Shown: positions 37,175 to 45,387, counted from the stretch's first letter. The stretch: DNA of 64,000 nucleotides from Chryseobacterium taichungense (GCF_900109935.1 NZ_FOBV01000004.1:248001-312000); one strand, 5' to 3'. Notes: generated from the sequence alone by a model not told the origin. Numbers and translations are program-made.

Positions 37175-37726
37175 ATGCCACGTTCTATCATCCAAAAAGA
37201 TTTTTACCGGGAAAGTGGAAAATGGCTTTCCGGGTTACAGATTATGACAAAATGTATCAATCCGAATCTGCATTTTATCTATATTTTAAGGAAGGCACAG
37301 AAATACAGGAAAGTTCCATTAATGAGTATTTTTTGGAAATTGATTTTAAGACATTATCAAATTAAATACGGCTATCAGATTTATCCTGAAACTGAAATTG
37401 GAGAAGGTTTCTATATCGGACATTTTGGTGCCCTGGTCATTAATCCGAAAGTGAAAATCGGAAAAAACTGCAATATAGCCCAAGGGGTAACAATCGGACA
37501 GCAAAATAGGGGAAAGAACGCAGGTGTCCCCGTGATTGGCAACGAGGTATGGATCGGGACAAACGCAGTAATCGTAGGAGGAATTACCATTGGTGACAAC
37601 GTTTTGATTGCTCCTAATGCCTATGTTAATTTTGATGTTCCTTCCCATTCTGTTGTCGTGGGAAATCCCGGTACGATTTATCATTCAGAAGCAGCTACAG
37701 AAGGCTACATTAACCATAAGATATGA
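37175..37726 (+). CDS. Serine-acetyltransferase-like hexapeptide acetyltransferase
   Basis: A 183-residue protein with an N-terminal helical part and a CysE-type left-handed beta-helix: YQIYPETEIGEGFYIGHFGA, with the catalytic-type histidine, then IGKNCNIAQGVTIGQQNRG, GVPVIGNEVWIGTNAVIVGG and a closing VVGNPGTIYH. The length is shorter than true CysE (about 270), which fits the polysaccharide-locus subfamily that O-acetylates sugars. It is the last gene of the locus, 10 bases after the GT4 pair. Confidence 0.87.
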   Translation: MPRSIIQKDFYRESGKWLSGLQIMTKCINPNLHFIYILRKAQKYRKVPLMSIFWKLILRHYQIKYGYQIYPETEIGEGFYIGHFGALVINPKVKIGKNCNIAQGVTIGQQNRGKNAGVPVIGNEVWIGTNAVIVGGITIGDNVLIAPNAYVNFDVPSHSVVVGNPGTIYHSEAATEGYINHKI

Positions 37727-37849
37727 AAATCAAATCTTTAATATTGATTTTTTATGAATTGTTCGTACTTTTAACAAGAAAATAACAAACATAGAATAAG
37801 ATAAAGGATGATTTAAGCATATTTTAATATTAAACTTTGTTAAAAGTAT

Positions 37850-37878
37850 TTGCTTTTTCATCAAATATTCTATTTTTG
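37850..37878 (+). promoter_or_regulatory. Promoter of the carbonic anhydrase/SulP cluster
   Basis: TTG (37850-37852), an 18-base spacer and TATTTTTG (37871-37878) match the Bacteroidota consensus well. A leader of about 70 bases separates it from the carbonic anhydrase start. Confidence 0.65.
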
Positions 37879-37950
37879 CAGTATTATTGATTTAGTCTAT
37901 TGATTTTAAAAATAATTTACACGAAATAAATAATTATAAATAGTTAAATT

Positions 37951-38619
37951 ATGTCACAATCGTACGAAGTTATTTTTGAAAACAACAGAAAATGGGTAGA
38001 ATCCAAATTGGCAGACAACCCTGATTTCTTTCATGAACTGGCCAAAACGCAGACTCCTGAATACCTCTACATAGGATGTTCAGACAGCAGGGCTACCGCG
38101 GAAGAACTGATGGGAGCAAAGCCCGGTGAAGTTTTTGTTCACAGAAATATTGCCAATATTGTCAATACTTTGGACATGAGTTCTACAGCCGTTATTCAAT
38201 ATGCTGTAGAACATCTTAAAGTAAAGCATATTATTGTCTGTGGGCATTACAACTGCGGCGGTGTAAAAGCAGCCATGACGCCTGAAGATCTCGGATTGCT
38301 GAATCCATGGCTGAGAAACATCCGCGATGTTTACAGACTTCATCAGAAAGAGCTTGATTCTATCAGTGATGAAAGCCAACGTTATGACAGGCTTGTTGAG
38401 CTTAATGTTCAGGAGCAGTGCATCAACGTTGTAAAAATGGCCTGTGTGCAGGAAAGATATATTCTTGAAGAATATCCTGTTGTTCACGGGTGGGTTTTTG
38501 ACCTCAGAACAGGTAAGATTATTGATCTGGAAATTGATTTTGAAAAAATTCTCAAAGACATCCAGAAGATCTACAACCTTACAAGTTCTGACTGGGTAAT
38601 GAGCAGAAAGACCAAATAG
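37951..38619 (+). CDS. Beta-class carbonic anhydrase
   Basis: This 222-residue enzyme interconverts CO2 and bicarbonate. The zinc ligands are visible as Cys43 in GCSDSR (with Asp45 and Arg47 forming the beta-class dyad) and His99 and Cys102 in GHYNCGG. The segment VHRNIANIV near 63-71 is also typical. It starts a cluster with a small unknown protein, a SulP transporter and a second carbonic anhydrase, suggesting bicarbonate supply or pH balance. Confidence 0.95.
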   Translation: MSQSYEVIFENNRKWVESKLADNPDFFHELAKTQTPEYLYIGCSDSRATAEELMGAKPGEVFVHRNIANIVNTLDMSSTAVIQYAVEHLKVKHIIVCGHYNCGGVKAAMTPEDLGLLNPWLRNIRDVYRLHQKELDSISDESQRYDRLVELNVQEQCINVVKMACVQERYILEEYPVVHGWVFDLRTGKIIDLEIDFEKILKDIQKIYNLTSSDWVMSRKTK

Positions 38620-38639
38620 TTTTTCTAAAAAAGTGTAAA

Positions 38640-38939
38640 ATGAAACTTTGGAGTATTATTACATTGATGTTTTTTCTGAATTTCACGGCTTTACCGGGTA
38701 TAGCCTCGGTTTTTGGCTGGGATCTCACCAGGACGAATGTAGTGATCAACGAAGAAGAACCGCACTCTCACCCATCATCATTCATTGTTTACGAAAAGAC
38801 CCTTCCAAAACCTTTGAATGTATTCGATTATCTTAAATTTTTCGAAACGTCTTTGGAAGAAAGATCTTTTGTGCCGGTAGATGATTCCTTTCATCTGTCG
38901 CCTTTATTAACCATATTTTCTCCGCCTCCGGAAGCTTAA
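38640..38939 (+). CDS. Small secreted protein of unknown function
   Basis: A 99-residue product with a hydrophobic N-terminal segment (about 5-25, LWSIITLMFFLNFTALPGIA) that may be a signal peptide or anchor. After it come a histidine-containing acidic stretch (EEEPHSHPSS) and a Pro-rich end (FSPPPEA). I do not recognise a family. It lies 20 bases after the carbonic anhydrase and before the SulP gene in the same direction. An ORF in another frame over it is a shadow. Confidence 0.65.
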   Translation: MKLWSIITLMFFLNFTALPGIASVFGWDLTRTNVVINEEEPHSHPSSFIVYEKTLPKPLNVFDYLKFFETSLEERSFVPVDDSFHLSPLLTIFSPPPEA

Positions 38940-39084
38940 TTAGTATAAACCAGAGTTTTTAATGCATATTCATATCATTTTTGATATCGGATACTCATGT
39001 ACATTACAAAATTAATTTTCCAATCTTATGTACTGATTTACTGAAATATGGATAAATCAGTTCTATTCACAGCAGCTTGATATC

Positions 39085-40677
39085 ATGAAAAAAACATCAT
39101 TAATAGGAGGAATAAAGGAGAATTTCCCTTCAGGACTCGTCGTATTTTTAGTAGCACTTCCCCTTTGTCTGGGGATCGCACTGGCTTCAGGAGCTCCGCC
39201 CTTATCCGGCATTATTGCGGGTATCGTGGGAGGTCTTGTGATAGGCTCCATTAGTAATTCCAACATCTCGGTGTCTGGGCCGGCGGCAGGATTAACAGCC
39301 ATCGTTCTCACTGCAATTACTGACCTCGGAGCATTTAATATTTTCCTTTGTGCAGGGATTGTTGCAGGCGTTATTCAATTGATCTTAGGATTTGTAAGAG
39401 CAGGAAGTATTTCCAATTATTTTCCTAACAACGTTATTGAAGGGATGCTCGCTGCCATCGGAATCATCATTATCTTAAAGCAGATTCCGCATGCTCTGGG
39501 ATTTGATAAGGATTATGAAGGCCACCAGTCGATTTTTGATAATGGATTAAACTTCGGTTATTTCTCAGAATTATTCGGAGCCGTGCATCCGGGGGCCATT
39601 ATTGTGACGTTGGTTTCTGTTACTATTCTGATTATTTGGGATAAAGTATATGCTTTAAGAAGAATAAAAATGCTTCCTGGAGCGCTTGTCGCCGTAGTGG
39701 CAGGGATTATCCTGAACGAAATCTTTAAAATGACAGGCAGTTCACTTGCTATACAAAGTCAGCACCTGGTATCCCTTCCCGTTCCGCAATCTCTGGAAGA
39801 TTTTAAGAACCTAATTACGCTACCTGATTTTACAGGTTTTACCAATCCAAAGGTATGGATCGCTGGGGCTACCATTGCTATTGTAGCGTCTATTGAAACC
39901 CTTCTTTGTATTGAAGCTTCTGACAGACTGGATGTGCAAAGAAGAATCACGGATACCAATCTCGAGCTTAAAGCGCAAGGAATCGGAAACCTGGTAAGCT
40001 CATTTATCGGAGGCCTTCCGATGACTTCAGTGGTCGTAAGAAGTTCTGCCAATGCCAATGCGGGAGCTACTTCAAAATTATCTGCGATAATTCATGGATT
40101 TCTTCTATTAATATGTGTTTTGTCTATTCCCGTTGTATTAAATCTTATTCCTCTGGCTACTTTGGCAGCAGTATTGATCTTAGTCGGATACAAGCTGGCA
40201 AAACCGGCGACTTTCAAACATTTCTGGCATTTGGGTAAATTTCAGTTTATTCCGTTTGTGGCTACCGTGATTGCCGTTGTAGCAACAGATCTGTTGAAAG
40301 GAGTAGGAATCGGACTTGCCATCTCGGTTTTCTATATTCTGCAGGGAAATATGAAAAGAGCATATTATCTTAGCAGGGAAAAACTTAATGATGCAGATGG
40401 GATCAATATCAAACTGGCTGAGGAAGTTTCATTCCTGAATAAAGCAGCGATTAAGAAAACATTGAAAAATATAAAACCGAACTCTTCAGTAACGATTGAT
40501 GCCAGAGGAACGTCTTATATTGCGACCGATGTATTGGAAATGATTCAGGATTTCGCCAATATAAGGGCAAAAGAAGAAGACATCAATGTAGAACTGTTAG
40601 GGTTCAAAACATCATACAGAGACTATGAAAGAGACGAAAATTCTCATATCGTAGTTACTCATAAAAGAGCGATGTAA
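39085..40677 (+). CDS. SulP-family anion transporter (probable bicarbonate/sulfate permease)
   Basis: A 530-residue inner-membrane transporter of the SulP (SLC26) family. The N-terminal pattern FPSGLVVFLVALPLCLGIAL and the following ASGAPPLSGIIAGIVGGLV are diagnostic, and NSNISVSGPAAGLTAIVL follows. About a dozen hydrophobic spans end near residue 425. A short C-terminal STAS-like domain follows (SVTIDARGTSYIATDVLEMI). Flanking carbonic anhydrases on both sides argue for bicarbonate over sulfate; this is inference from context. Confidence 0.93.
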   Translation: MKKTSLIGGIKENFPSGLVVFLVALPLCLGIALASGAPPLSGIIAGIVGGLVIGSISNSNISVSGPAAGLTAIVLTAITDLGAFNIFLCAGIVAGVIQLILGFVRAGSISNYFPNNVIEGMLAAIGIIIILKQIPHALGFDKDYEGHQSIFDNGLNFGYFSELFGAVHPGAIIVTLVSVTILIIWDKVYALRRIKMLPGALVAVVAGIILNEIFKMTGSSLAIQSQHLVSLPVPQSLEDFKNLITLPDFTGFTNPKVWIAGATIAIVASIETLLCIEASDRLDVQRRITDTNLELKAQGIGNLVSSFIGGLPMTSVVVRSSANANAGATSKLSAIIHGFLLLICVLSIPVVLNLIPLATLAAVLILVGYKLAKPATFKHFWHLGKFQFIPFVATVIAVVATDLLKGVGIGLAISVFYILQGNMKRAYYLSREKLNDADGINIKLAEEVSFLNKAAIKKTLKNIKPNSSVTIDARGTSYIATDVLEMIQDFANIRAKEEDINVELLGFKTSYRDYERDENSHIVVTHKRAM

Positions 40678-40724
40678 GCTCTTTGTTTAAATAAATTTTA
40701 ACTTTAAAAATATAAATAAATTAT

Positions 40725-41360
40725 ATGAAAGCACACACTCACGAAACTCAGTCTACCATTACACCGGAAAAAGCATTAGAGTTTTTAAAGGAAGGAAACC
40801 AGAGATTTGTTAATAACTTAAAAGCCAACAGAGATCTTCTGGAGCAGGTAAACGCTACCCGTGAAGGACAATGGCCGTTTGCAGTAGTCTTAAGCTGTAT
40901 AGACAGCCGTACTTCTGCAGAGCTTATTTTTGATCAGGGCCTTGGGGATATCTTCAGTATCAGAATTGCAGGAAATTTTGTGAACCAAGATATTCTGGGG
41001 TCTATGGAGTTTGGATGTAACGTAGCAGGATCCAAGCTGGTTGTGGTTTTAGGACACACCAAGTGCGGCGCTCTAAAAGGAGGTCTGGATGCTGCAAAGA
41101 TTGAAGGATTAGGAATGGATAATCTGAATCACCTTATCAACCATTTTGATCCGATCATTAAAGAAGTAATGGAAGAAGGTGAAGAGCGTGCTTCAAGCAA
41201 CAGCTCACTTTTGGAAAGACTTAACCATCAGAATGTAAAAAGCGCCATTGAAGATATCCGTAAACAAAGCTCAACACTCAGAAAGCTGGAAGAAGAAGGT
41301 AAAATAAAAATCGTAGGCGCTAATTATGATGTTGAAACGGGTGCCGTAAACTGGTTATAG
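40725..41360 (+). CDS. Beta-class carbonic anhydrase, second gene
   Basis: A 211-residue enzyme with zinc ligands Cys58 in SCIDSRTS (Asp60 and Arg62 form the dyad), His111 and Cys114 in GHTKCGAL, and the SIRIAGNFVN segment. It is only distantly related to the first carbonic anhydrase in this cluster, so the two are not a recent duplication. It follows the SulP gene by 47 bases and is closed by a terminator. Confidence 0.94.
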   Translation: MKAHTHETQSTITPEKALEFLKEGNQRFVNNLKANRDLLEQVNATREGQWPFAVVLSCIDSRTSAELIFDQGLGDIFSIRIAGNFVNQDILGSMEFGCNVAGSKLVVVLGHTKCGALKGGLDAAKIEGLGMDNLNHLINHFDPIIKEVMEEGEERASSNSSLLERLNHQNVKSAIEDIRKQSSTLRKLEEEGKIKIVGANYDVETGAVNWL

Positions 41361-41445
41361 GATCAAACCTAAGAAATCAGGAGAAAAATAATAAAATATG
41401 TTAAGTTAGATAGATTGGAAATTAACTTTTTTAAAAGTACATCTG

Positions 41446-41475
41446 AAGGCCATCGTTTACGGTGGTCTTTTTTTT
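41446..41475 (+). terminator. Terminator after the second carbonic anhydrase
   Basis: A 10-bp stem (41446-41455 with 41460-41469, two G-U pairs) with a TTTA loop is followed by at least six T. It lies 86 bases after the stop and ends the bicarbonate cluster. Confidence 0.8.
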
Positions 41476-41538
41476 ATTCAATCCTTTAAATGTATGCGTG
41501 CCTTCGAGAGCCTCAAGCGCCGCCAATCGATTGCTTCT

Positions 41539-41599
41539 AAATTCCCCTCCTCCGGAGGGGTGGCGGAAATTCCATTGGAATTTACGACGGGGTGGTCTG
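41539..41599 (+). repeat. Interspersed 60-bp repeat, copy 1
   Basis: The unit reads AAATTCCCCTCCTCCGGAGG, then GGTGGCGG, an imperfect palindrome around ATTCCATTGGAAT, and GACGGGGTGGT. The copy at 41742-41800 is its inverted, diverged counterpart. Confidence 0.7.
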
Positions 41600-41741
41600 T
41601 TATGCTATCAGAATGCAAAGCATGTGCTTTAACCATGGTTTGCTTCTCGTAGTTTTATAGATTATCAGAGCAATACAAATAATGACATCTGTTCAATGGT
41701 AGCTTCGACTCAGCCCAGCTGCCAATCCCGGAATCTTTCCT

Positions 41742-41800
41742 AAACCACCCGTCAAAAATTCTTTCGAATTTTTGCCACCCCTCCAAGGGAGGAGAATTTT
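41742..41800 (-). repeat. Interspersed 60-bp repeat, copy 2 (inverted)
   Basis: On the minus strand this has the same order of blocks as copy 1: AAAATTCTCCTCCCTTGGAG, GGGTGGC, a palindrome AAAATTCGAAAGAATTTTT and GACGGGTGGTTT. The spacing between the two copies is 142 bases. Confidence 0.7.
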
Positions 41801-42156
41801 ATGCCGCTTAGACTCTTCAGCACTCCCACTCTCAAACCCTCAAACCCAGGTGGAGGTTCTCGAAGCCACCAATCCTTCAAGGGTAGTGCGGGCCTTCGGC
41901 TCCGATCAGGCGTCGCTAATTGACTACTTTTTGTCGTTCCATAGGAATCTCGACATAACAGGTAACGTTAGATTTAATTTTTAACGCTATGTCCGCAGGA
42001 GATTTATGTAGTATGCATATTCTTTGAGCGCAAAGGTACTTCGACAGGCTCAGCATAAACTTAAACACTCAGCAAATGATAGCGAATCTTAATAAACTCT
42101 CATAACAACCCTCAAACCCTCCAACCCAACGGTGGCTGAGCGGAGCCGAAGCCAAA

Positions 42157-42188
42157 ACTCCGGCCGGGAAAGATTTCCCAACCGGAGT
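42157..42188. repeat. Long hairpin in the repeat region (possible minus-strand terminator)
   Basis: ACTCCGG (42157-42163) pairs with CCGGAGT (42182-42188), and inside it GGGAA pairs with TTCCC around a 4-base loop. On the minus strand four T follow, so it may terminate transcription from the DNA-binding-domain gene about 200 bases away. Confidence 0.55.
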
Positions 42189-42293
42189 AACACACTGATG
42201 AAAATACCCATCTTTACGATGGAATGATGGATTGTTCTTGCGCTGAGGTAGCCGTTTACAGTACAATATTACTTACGTACTGAGGACATACCG

Positions 42294-42378
42294 TCCCTCG
42301 AGCGAGGGAAACACGGTCCTCCGAGTGAAGGAAATACCTTCCTTCGGGCGAAGGACAAGGTAACTTACGGGCGACACC
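42294..42378. repeat. Tandem palindromic units with a 23-bp period
   Basis: Units start at 42294, 42317 and 42340, exactly 23 bases apart. Each is a 16-base palindrome such as TCCCTCGAGCGAGGGA plus a 7-base spacer. Units 1 and 3 have perfect 7-bp arms with compensating changes; unit 2 is imperfect and a fourth unit (42363-42378) is degenerate. Confidence 0.65.
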
Positions 42379-42387
42379 CTTGATTTC

Positions 42388-43125
42388 CTATTCAACGGTT
42401 AATAATTTATCTAATAGTCCAACTCTTGGTTCCTTTAGAAAAGCACTGTTCTTGGAAAACTGCGTCACCACTTCCAGATTATAAGTTCCTGCTGCCAACG
42501 TCGGAATCACGACAATAACCTCCGAAGGATTATTGGTCACGATATCACTCTGCTCTACTTTGGTTCTTCCCTGTGTTGCGGTGTCTACGAAAAAGACTCC
42601 CACTGAAGCATCATTGCCTGCAACTTTGATCTTGCTGCCCACGATCTTCAGGTTTCTGCCCGGAGTAAGCAGATCATTTACCGAACCACTCTTCACATCC
42701 GTTACCTGTAAGATCACGGCAGAAGATTCTGCTACGCCCAAGATGTTAACTTCAATATTGGGAATCTCAGTACGTAGCTTTTCTCCCTGGTTGAACTGGA
42801 AGATAATGCTGTGCTTGTCTTTGTTAAAAGTCTCAGATGGACTGTCGAATACCCCGCGGATGGTGGTGCTTGCGGTAAAGTAGCCGGTATTCACTGAAAA
42901 GCCGTCACACAGTTGATAGGCCATTTCTTTCAGGAAAAGCTCGGTTGCCTGTTCCATTGCCGAAGCGGGAACATCTGCACCACCACGGCTGGCGGCGGCT
43001 TCACATATCTGCTTTACGGAAAGGGAACGCTCGCTTGCCGTACGGGCAATGAAATCATTGGGGTTGTCTTTGGTTAAAACGTTATCGTACAGATACGCTT
43101 TGATTCTGTGAAGAATTGTTGACAT
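42388..43125 (-). CDS. HU-like DNA-binding-domain protein with C-terminal DUF4469-type domain
   Basis: The 245-residue product begins with LHRIKAYLYDNVLTKDNPND, and its first half looks like the Bacteroidota-type HU/IHF-like domain (SLSVKQICEAAASRGGADVP, then LFLKEMAYQLCDGFSVNTGY). From about 150 an Ig-like domain follows (LLTPGRNLKIVGSKIKVAGN through VVIPTLAAGTYNLEVVTQFS), as in the DUF4469/Bvu_2165_C type. Members are abundant in Bacteroidota; their DNA target is unknown. It lies 112 bases downstream of the large secreted protein gene, on the same strand. Confidence 0.82.
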   Translation of the reverse strand: MSTILHRIKAYLYDNVLTKDNPNDFIARTASERSLSVKQICEAAASRGGADVPASAMEQATELFLKEMAYQLCDGFSVNTGYFTASTTIRGVFDSPSETFNKDKHSIIFQFNQGEKLRTEIPNIEVNILGVAESSAVILQVTDVKSGSVNDLLTPGRNLKIVGSKIKVAGNDASVGVFFVDTATQGRTKVEQSDIVTNNPSEVIVVIPTLAAGTYNLEVVTQFSKNSAFLKEPRVGLLDKLLTVE

Positions 43126-43165
43126 AAGTATTGGTTTTAAAATTATTGTTGGTTTTAAAAACCTC

Positions 43166-43184
43166 CAAGGTTTTGGAAACCTTG
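43166..43184. repeat. Short perfect hairpin between two minus-strand genes
   Basis: CAAGGTTT (43166-43173) pairs with AAACCTTG (43177-43184) with a 3-base loop, flanked by ACCTC on one side. It has no T-run. It looks like one of the AAGGTTT..AAACCTT palindromes scattered in flavobacterial intergenic DNA. Confidence 0.5.
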
Positions 43185-43237
43185 AAAGTTAGGATTGTCA
43201 GTTATAGATTGCAGGCAAGATCAGATGGCTGGTACGC

Positions 43238-44497
43238 TTACTTGTATCTGGTAATGGTAAATAATCCATACGTATTATTATGTCCTAACCCATCATTTGC
43301 AGACATTAAAGACCAGGTCCCGATATAGAATTGCACACTGCCATCGGTAGTATTATGAATTAAGATATTAGCATTTACATATTCGCTACCATCATTTGTA
43401 GCATAACCAAATCCATCATTACCGTCGATTTGCTTACATACAGCTCCGGCTGCTAACCACATTCCTGTACCCCAGGACAGATTTGCATCATATGTTGATA
43501 AAGCGTTTAAGCTATAAAATATTGGAGAAGAAGAAGTATTTACGAATTTTGGAGCTACACAGCATCCTGCATAACCTCCGGAAGAGAAATCCATTCTTAA
43601 AGCGCCATTTGGTCCAAAATTCACGAAACCAGCAGTATTTCCGGCAGCATCTGACAAAAGTTTATAATTGACACTTTGAGTATTGTTAATAGCCCTTCCA
43701 TTCATCCATGTACGGTAAAGACTTATTGTTGAGTTTGTCACAAATGAAGATGTAGGTACTGTAATCACTGCTGTTCGCGTTTCTCCAATGTTCAAATCTG
43801 TAGCTGAGGAAGCTCCTCCATCACCCTTCAAACTTGTCCATTGCGATCCATCCCAATAATACATTCCTGAACTTTTAAGAGTTCCTGTACCTGTATTGTA
43901 GACTAATAATCCCGCAGTTGGAGAACTAATGGTACTTGTATCTGTTTTGCTGTTAAGTGCTACCCTAGGAGGAAGAAAACCTTTATTAGTAGAAGTGACA
44001 TCCAAGGCAGCACTCGCATCCGGGCTGCTTGTTCCTATTCCCACTTGCCCATTATCTTTGGCGATGAAATCTGATCCTGCTGCCCTTGCTGTTCCATCTG
44101 CTTTGGCTCCTAATTTTACCAGACCGTTGTTTGTGTCGTTTATCCAGGCATCATTGGTAGTATCTCCTGATGATGCACCTGCCATTTTCTGCCATGCATT
44201 TCCATCAAAATAATAATATCCCGCAGTGGTAATATTGGCTGTTGGCCCGGTAGGGTTAGTGTCAGCTGCAGAGGCATAAACAATAAGCCCTATTTGGTTT
44301 GCTCCATAGATTCCTGCTGCTGTTGCCGTATGGATATTATTACCGGATAATTGCGGGATAATGAGCCCTTCGGGTTTGGTTCCGCTTGTTTTGGCGGTAA
44401 TGTCAAGGGTTGCTTTTGGAGAATTGTTATTAATCCCCACTTGTGCGAATGCGATCATGCTGAACAGCAGAGCGGCGGTTACAAATAAATATTTCAT
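43238..44497 (-). CDS. Secreted surface protein with QVGIN..SPxATLDI start
   Basis: A 419-residue protein with a signal peptide ending SMIAFAQ, then the Bacteroidota surface-protein pattern VGINNNSPKATLDI. Two similar internal segments follow, GTKPEGLIIPQLSG with AGYYYFDGNAWQKMAG, and GFLPPRVAL with GMYYWDGSQWTSLKGD. Both are followed by Asp/Gly/Ala-rich stretches. The C-terminal part (about 230-419) resembles a collagen/lectin-type beta-domain but is not one I can name. No T9SS C-terminal domain is seen. Its function is unknown; related small proteins lie at 48.8-51.2 kb. Confidence 0.75.
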   Translation of the reverse strand: MKYLFVTAALLFSMIAFAQVGINNNSPKATLDITAKTSGTKPEGLIIPQLSGNNIHTATAAGIYGANQIGLIVYASAADTNPTGPTANITTAGYYYFDGNAWQKMAGASSGDTTNDAWINDTNNGLVKLGAKADGTARAAGSDFIAKDNGQVGIGTSSPDASAALDVTSTNKGFLPPRVALNSKTDTSTISSPTAGLLVYNTGTGTLKSSGMYYWDGSQWTSLKGDGGASSATDLNIGETRTAVITVPTSSFVTNSTISLYRTWMNGRAINNTQSVNYKLLSDAAGNTAGFVNFGPNGALRMDFSSGGYAGCCVAPKFVNTSSSPIFYSLNALSTYDANLSWGTGMWLAAGAVCKQIDGNDGFGYATNDGSEYVNANILIHNTTDGSVQFYIGTWSLMSANDGLGHNNTYGLFTITRYK

Positions 44498-44807
44498 TGT
44501 TTTGTATTTAGGTTGTTGTTTATATTTTTAATTGTGAACACGAAGTGCGCTAAGGCTTCTTATCTATGATATGCTTTTGAGTTTCACAAAGGCGTTCTAC
44601 TTATAAGAGTGCGCAAAGCTGGCTTTTAACACGAATGGACACTAATGGATTGAACACTAATTTCACAATTGTTGTGTGAAAATGTTTGCTAAGATCCCTA
44701 CGGGAAGACAAACGGAGTGGGAAGTTTCCTCTTGCATTAAAGCATTTGTCTTATTTGTGCATAGCTATTTGTGCTCGTTTGTGTTTACTAATTCGTGTCA
44801 TTTGTGT
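44498..44807. other. Intergenic stretch with degenerate short repeats
   Basis: No credible gene. Segments such as ACACGAATGGACACTAATGG (from 44628) and, inverted, ACTAATTCGTGTCATTTGTG (from about 44787) recur in both orientations, giving a loose inverted-repeat structure. The 63-codon plus-strand ORF at 44676 lies in this and is not supported. Confidence 0.45.
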
Positions 44808-45374
44808 TTAATAAAATATCGCAACTACGGGCGGAGGGCGGCTGAAGTGGTTCGTCGTGATTTTTAAAATATGGAAATCGTTAATAAGAAGATATAAAAG
44901 CTTCTTTTTAGCATGATTTACGACCAGGAAAACTCTCAGAGCGGAATCCATCATTTTGTGATGTTGCTTTACCGGAGAGGAATTTCCTAAAACAGCTGTT
45001 AACAGAGGATTGTTCGTGTTTCCAATATAATGCGAGCTCTTTGGAATTGTAAAGCAGGCTTGATTTATTTGGTTGATATCTTTTTTGCTAACGGACGTCG
45101 ATTTTAGCTCAAAGAAAACTTTGCGCTTGTTGGCGCTGAGCTGTTTTGATGATGTTTGACTTTTTCGTGATAAAGATTTAGCAACGTAAATTTCAACCGG
45201 TGATTCAATATACAGATAAGAATTTTCAGAGATAAAAAGTATCGAATCGGAGTAAGAAAAAGGAGTCTGGGAACTGATAAAAACGACCATGAAAAACATC
45301 GTGCAAAACACTATTCTTACGCTAAAGCGCAGGAGCAGAGGGAATTGTAGAAGGAGCATCATTTGTTTTTTCAT
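44808..45374 (-). CDS. Orphan membrane or secreted protein beside a putative invertible promoter
   Basis: A 188-residue product with a hydrophobic stretch at about 18-36 (VRIVFCTMFFMVVFIS) after a basic N-terminus. It could be a signal peptide or anchor. The middle (DSILFISENSYLYIESPVEI) alternates hydrophobic and polar residues as in a beta-sheet; the tail is basic and ends in repeat-derived sequence (FSRPPPVVAIFY), suggesting a lost original stop. I recognise no family. The start is 13 bases from the outer arm of the inverted repeat at 45388-45410, so inversion of the enclosed promoter would place it directly in front of this gene. Confidence 0.5.
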   Translation of the reverse strand: MKKQMMLLLQFPLLLRFSVRIVFCTMFFMVVFISSQTPFSYSDSILFISENSYLYIESPVEIYVAKSLSRKSQTSSKQLSANKRKVFFELKSTSVSKKDINQINQACFTIPKSSHYIGNTNNPLLTAVLGNSSPVKQHHKMMDSALRVFLVVNHAKKKLLYLLINDFHILKITTNHFSRPPPVVAIFY

Positions 45375-45387
45375 TGTGTAAAAAAAG

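Larger units (their letters stand above)
41476..42387. other. Repeat-rich intergenic stretch without a gene
   Basis: About 0.9 kb of higher-G+C mosaic sequence with inverted repeats, palindromes and short recurring motifs, listed separately. Two ORFs (41772-41984 plus; 42069-42266 minus) run through repeats and do not look like proteins. Confidence 0.6.

Noticed and set aside
41772..41984. 70-codon plus-strand ORF in repeat DNA
   Set aside because: It runs through interspersed repeats and shows no protein-like pattern.
42069..42266. 65-codon minus-strand ORF in repeat DNA
   Set aside because: It spans the hairpin repeat and lacks any recognisable motif.
42294..42378. CRISPR array
   Set aside because: Units repeat directly with 7-base spacers and no cas genes are near; the pattern is a palindromic tandem repeat.
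44676..44867. 63-codon plus-strand ORF
   Set aside because: It lies in degenerate repeats and overlaps the end of the minus-strand orphan gene.
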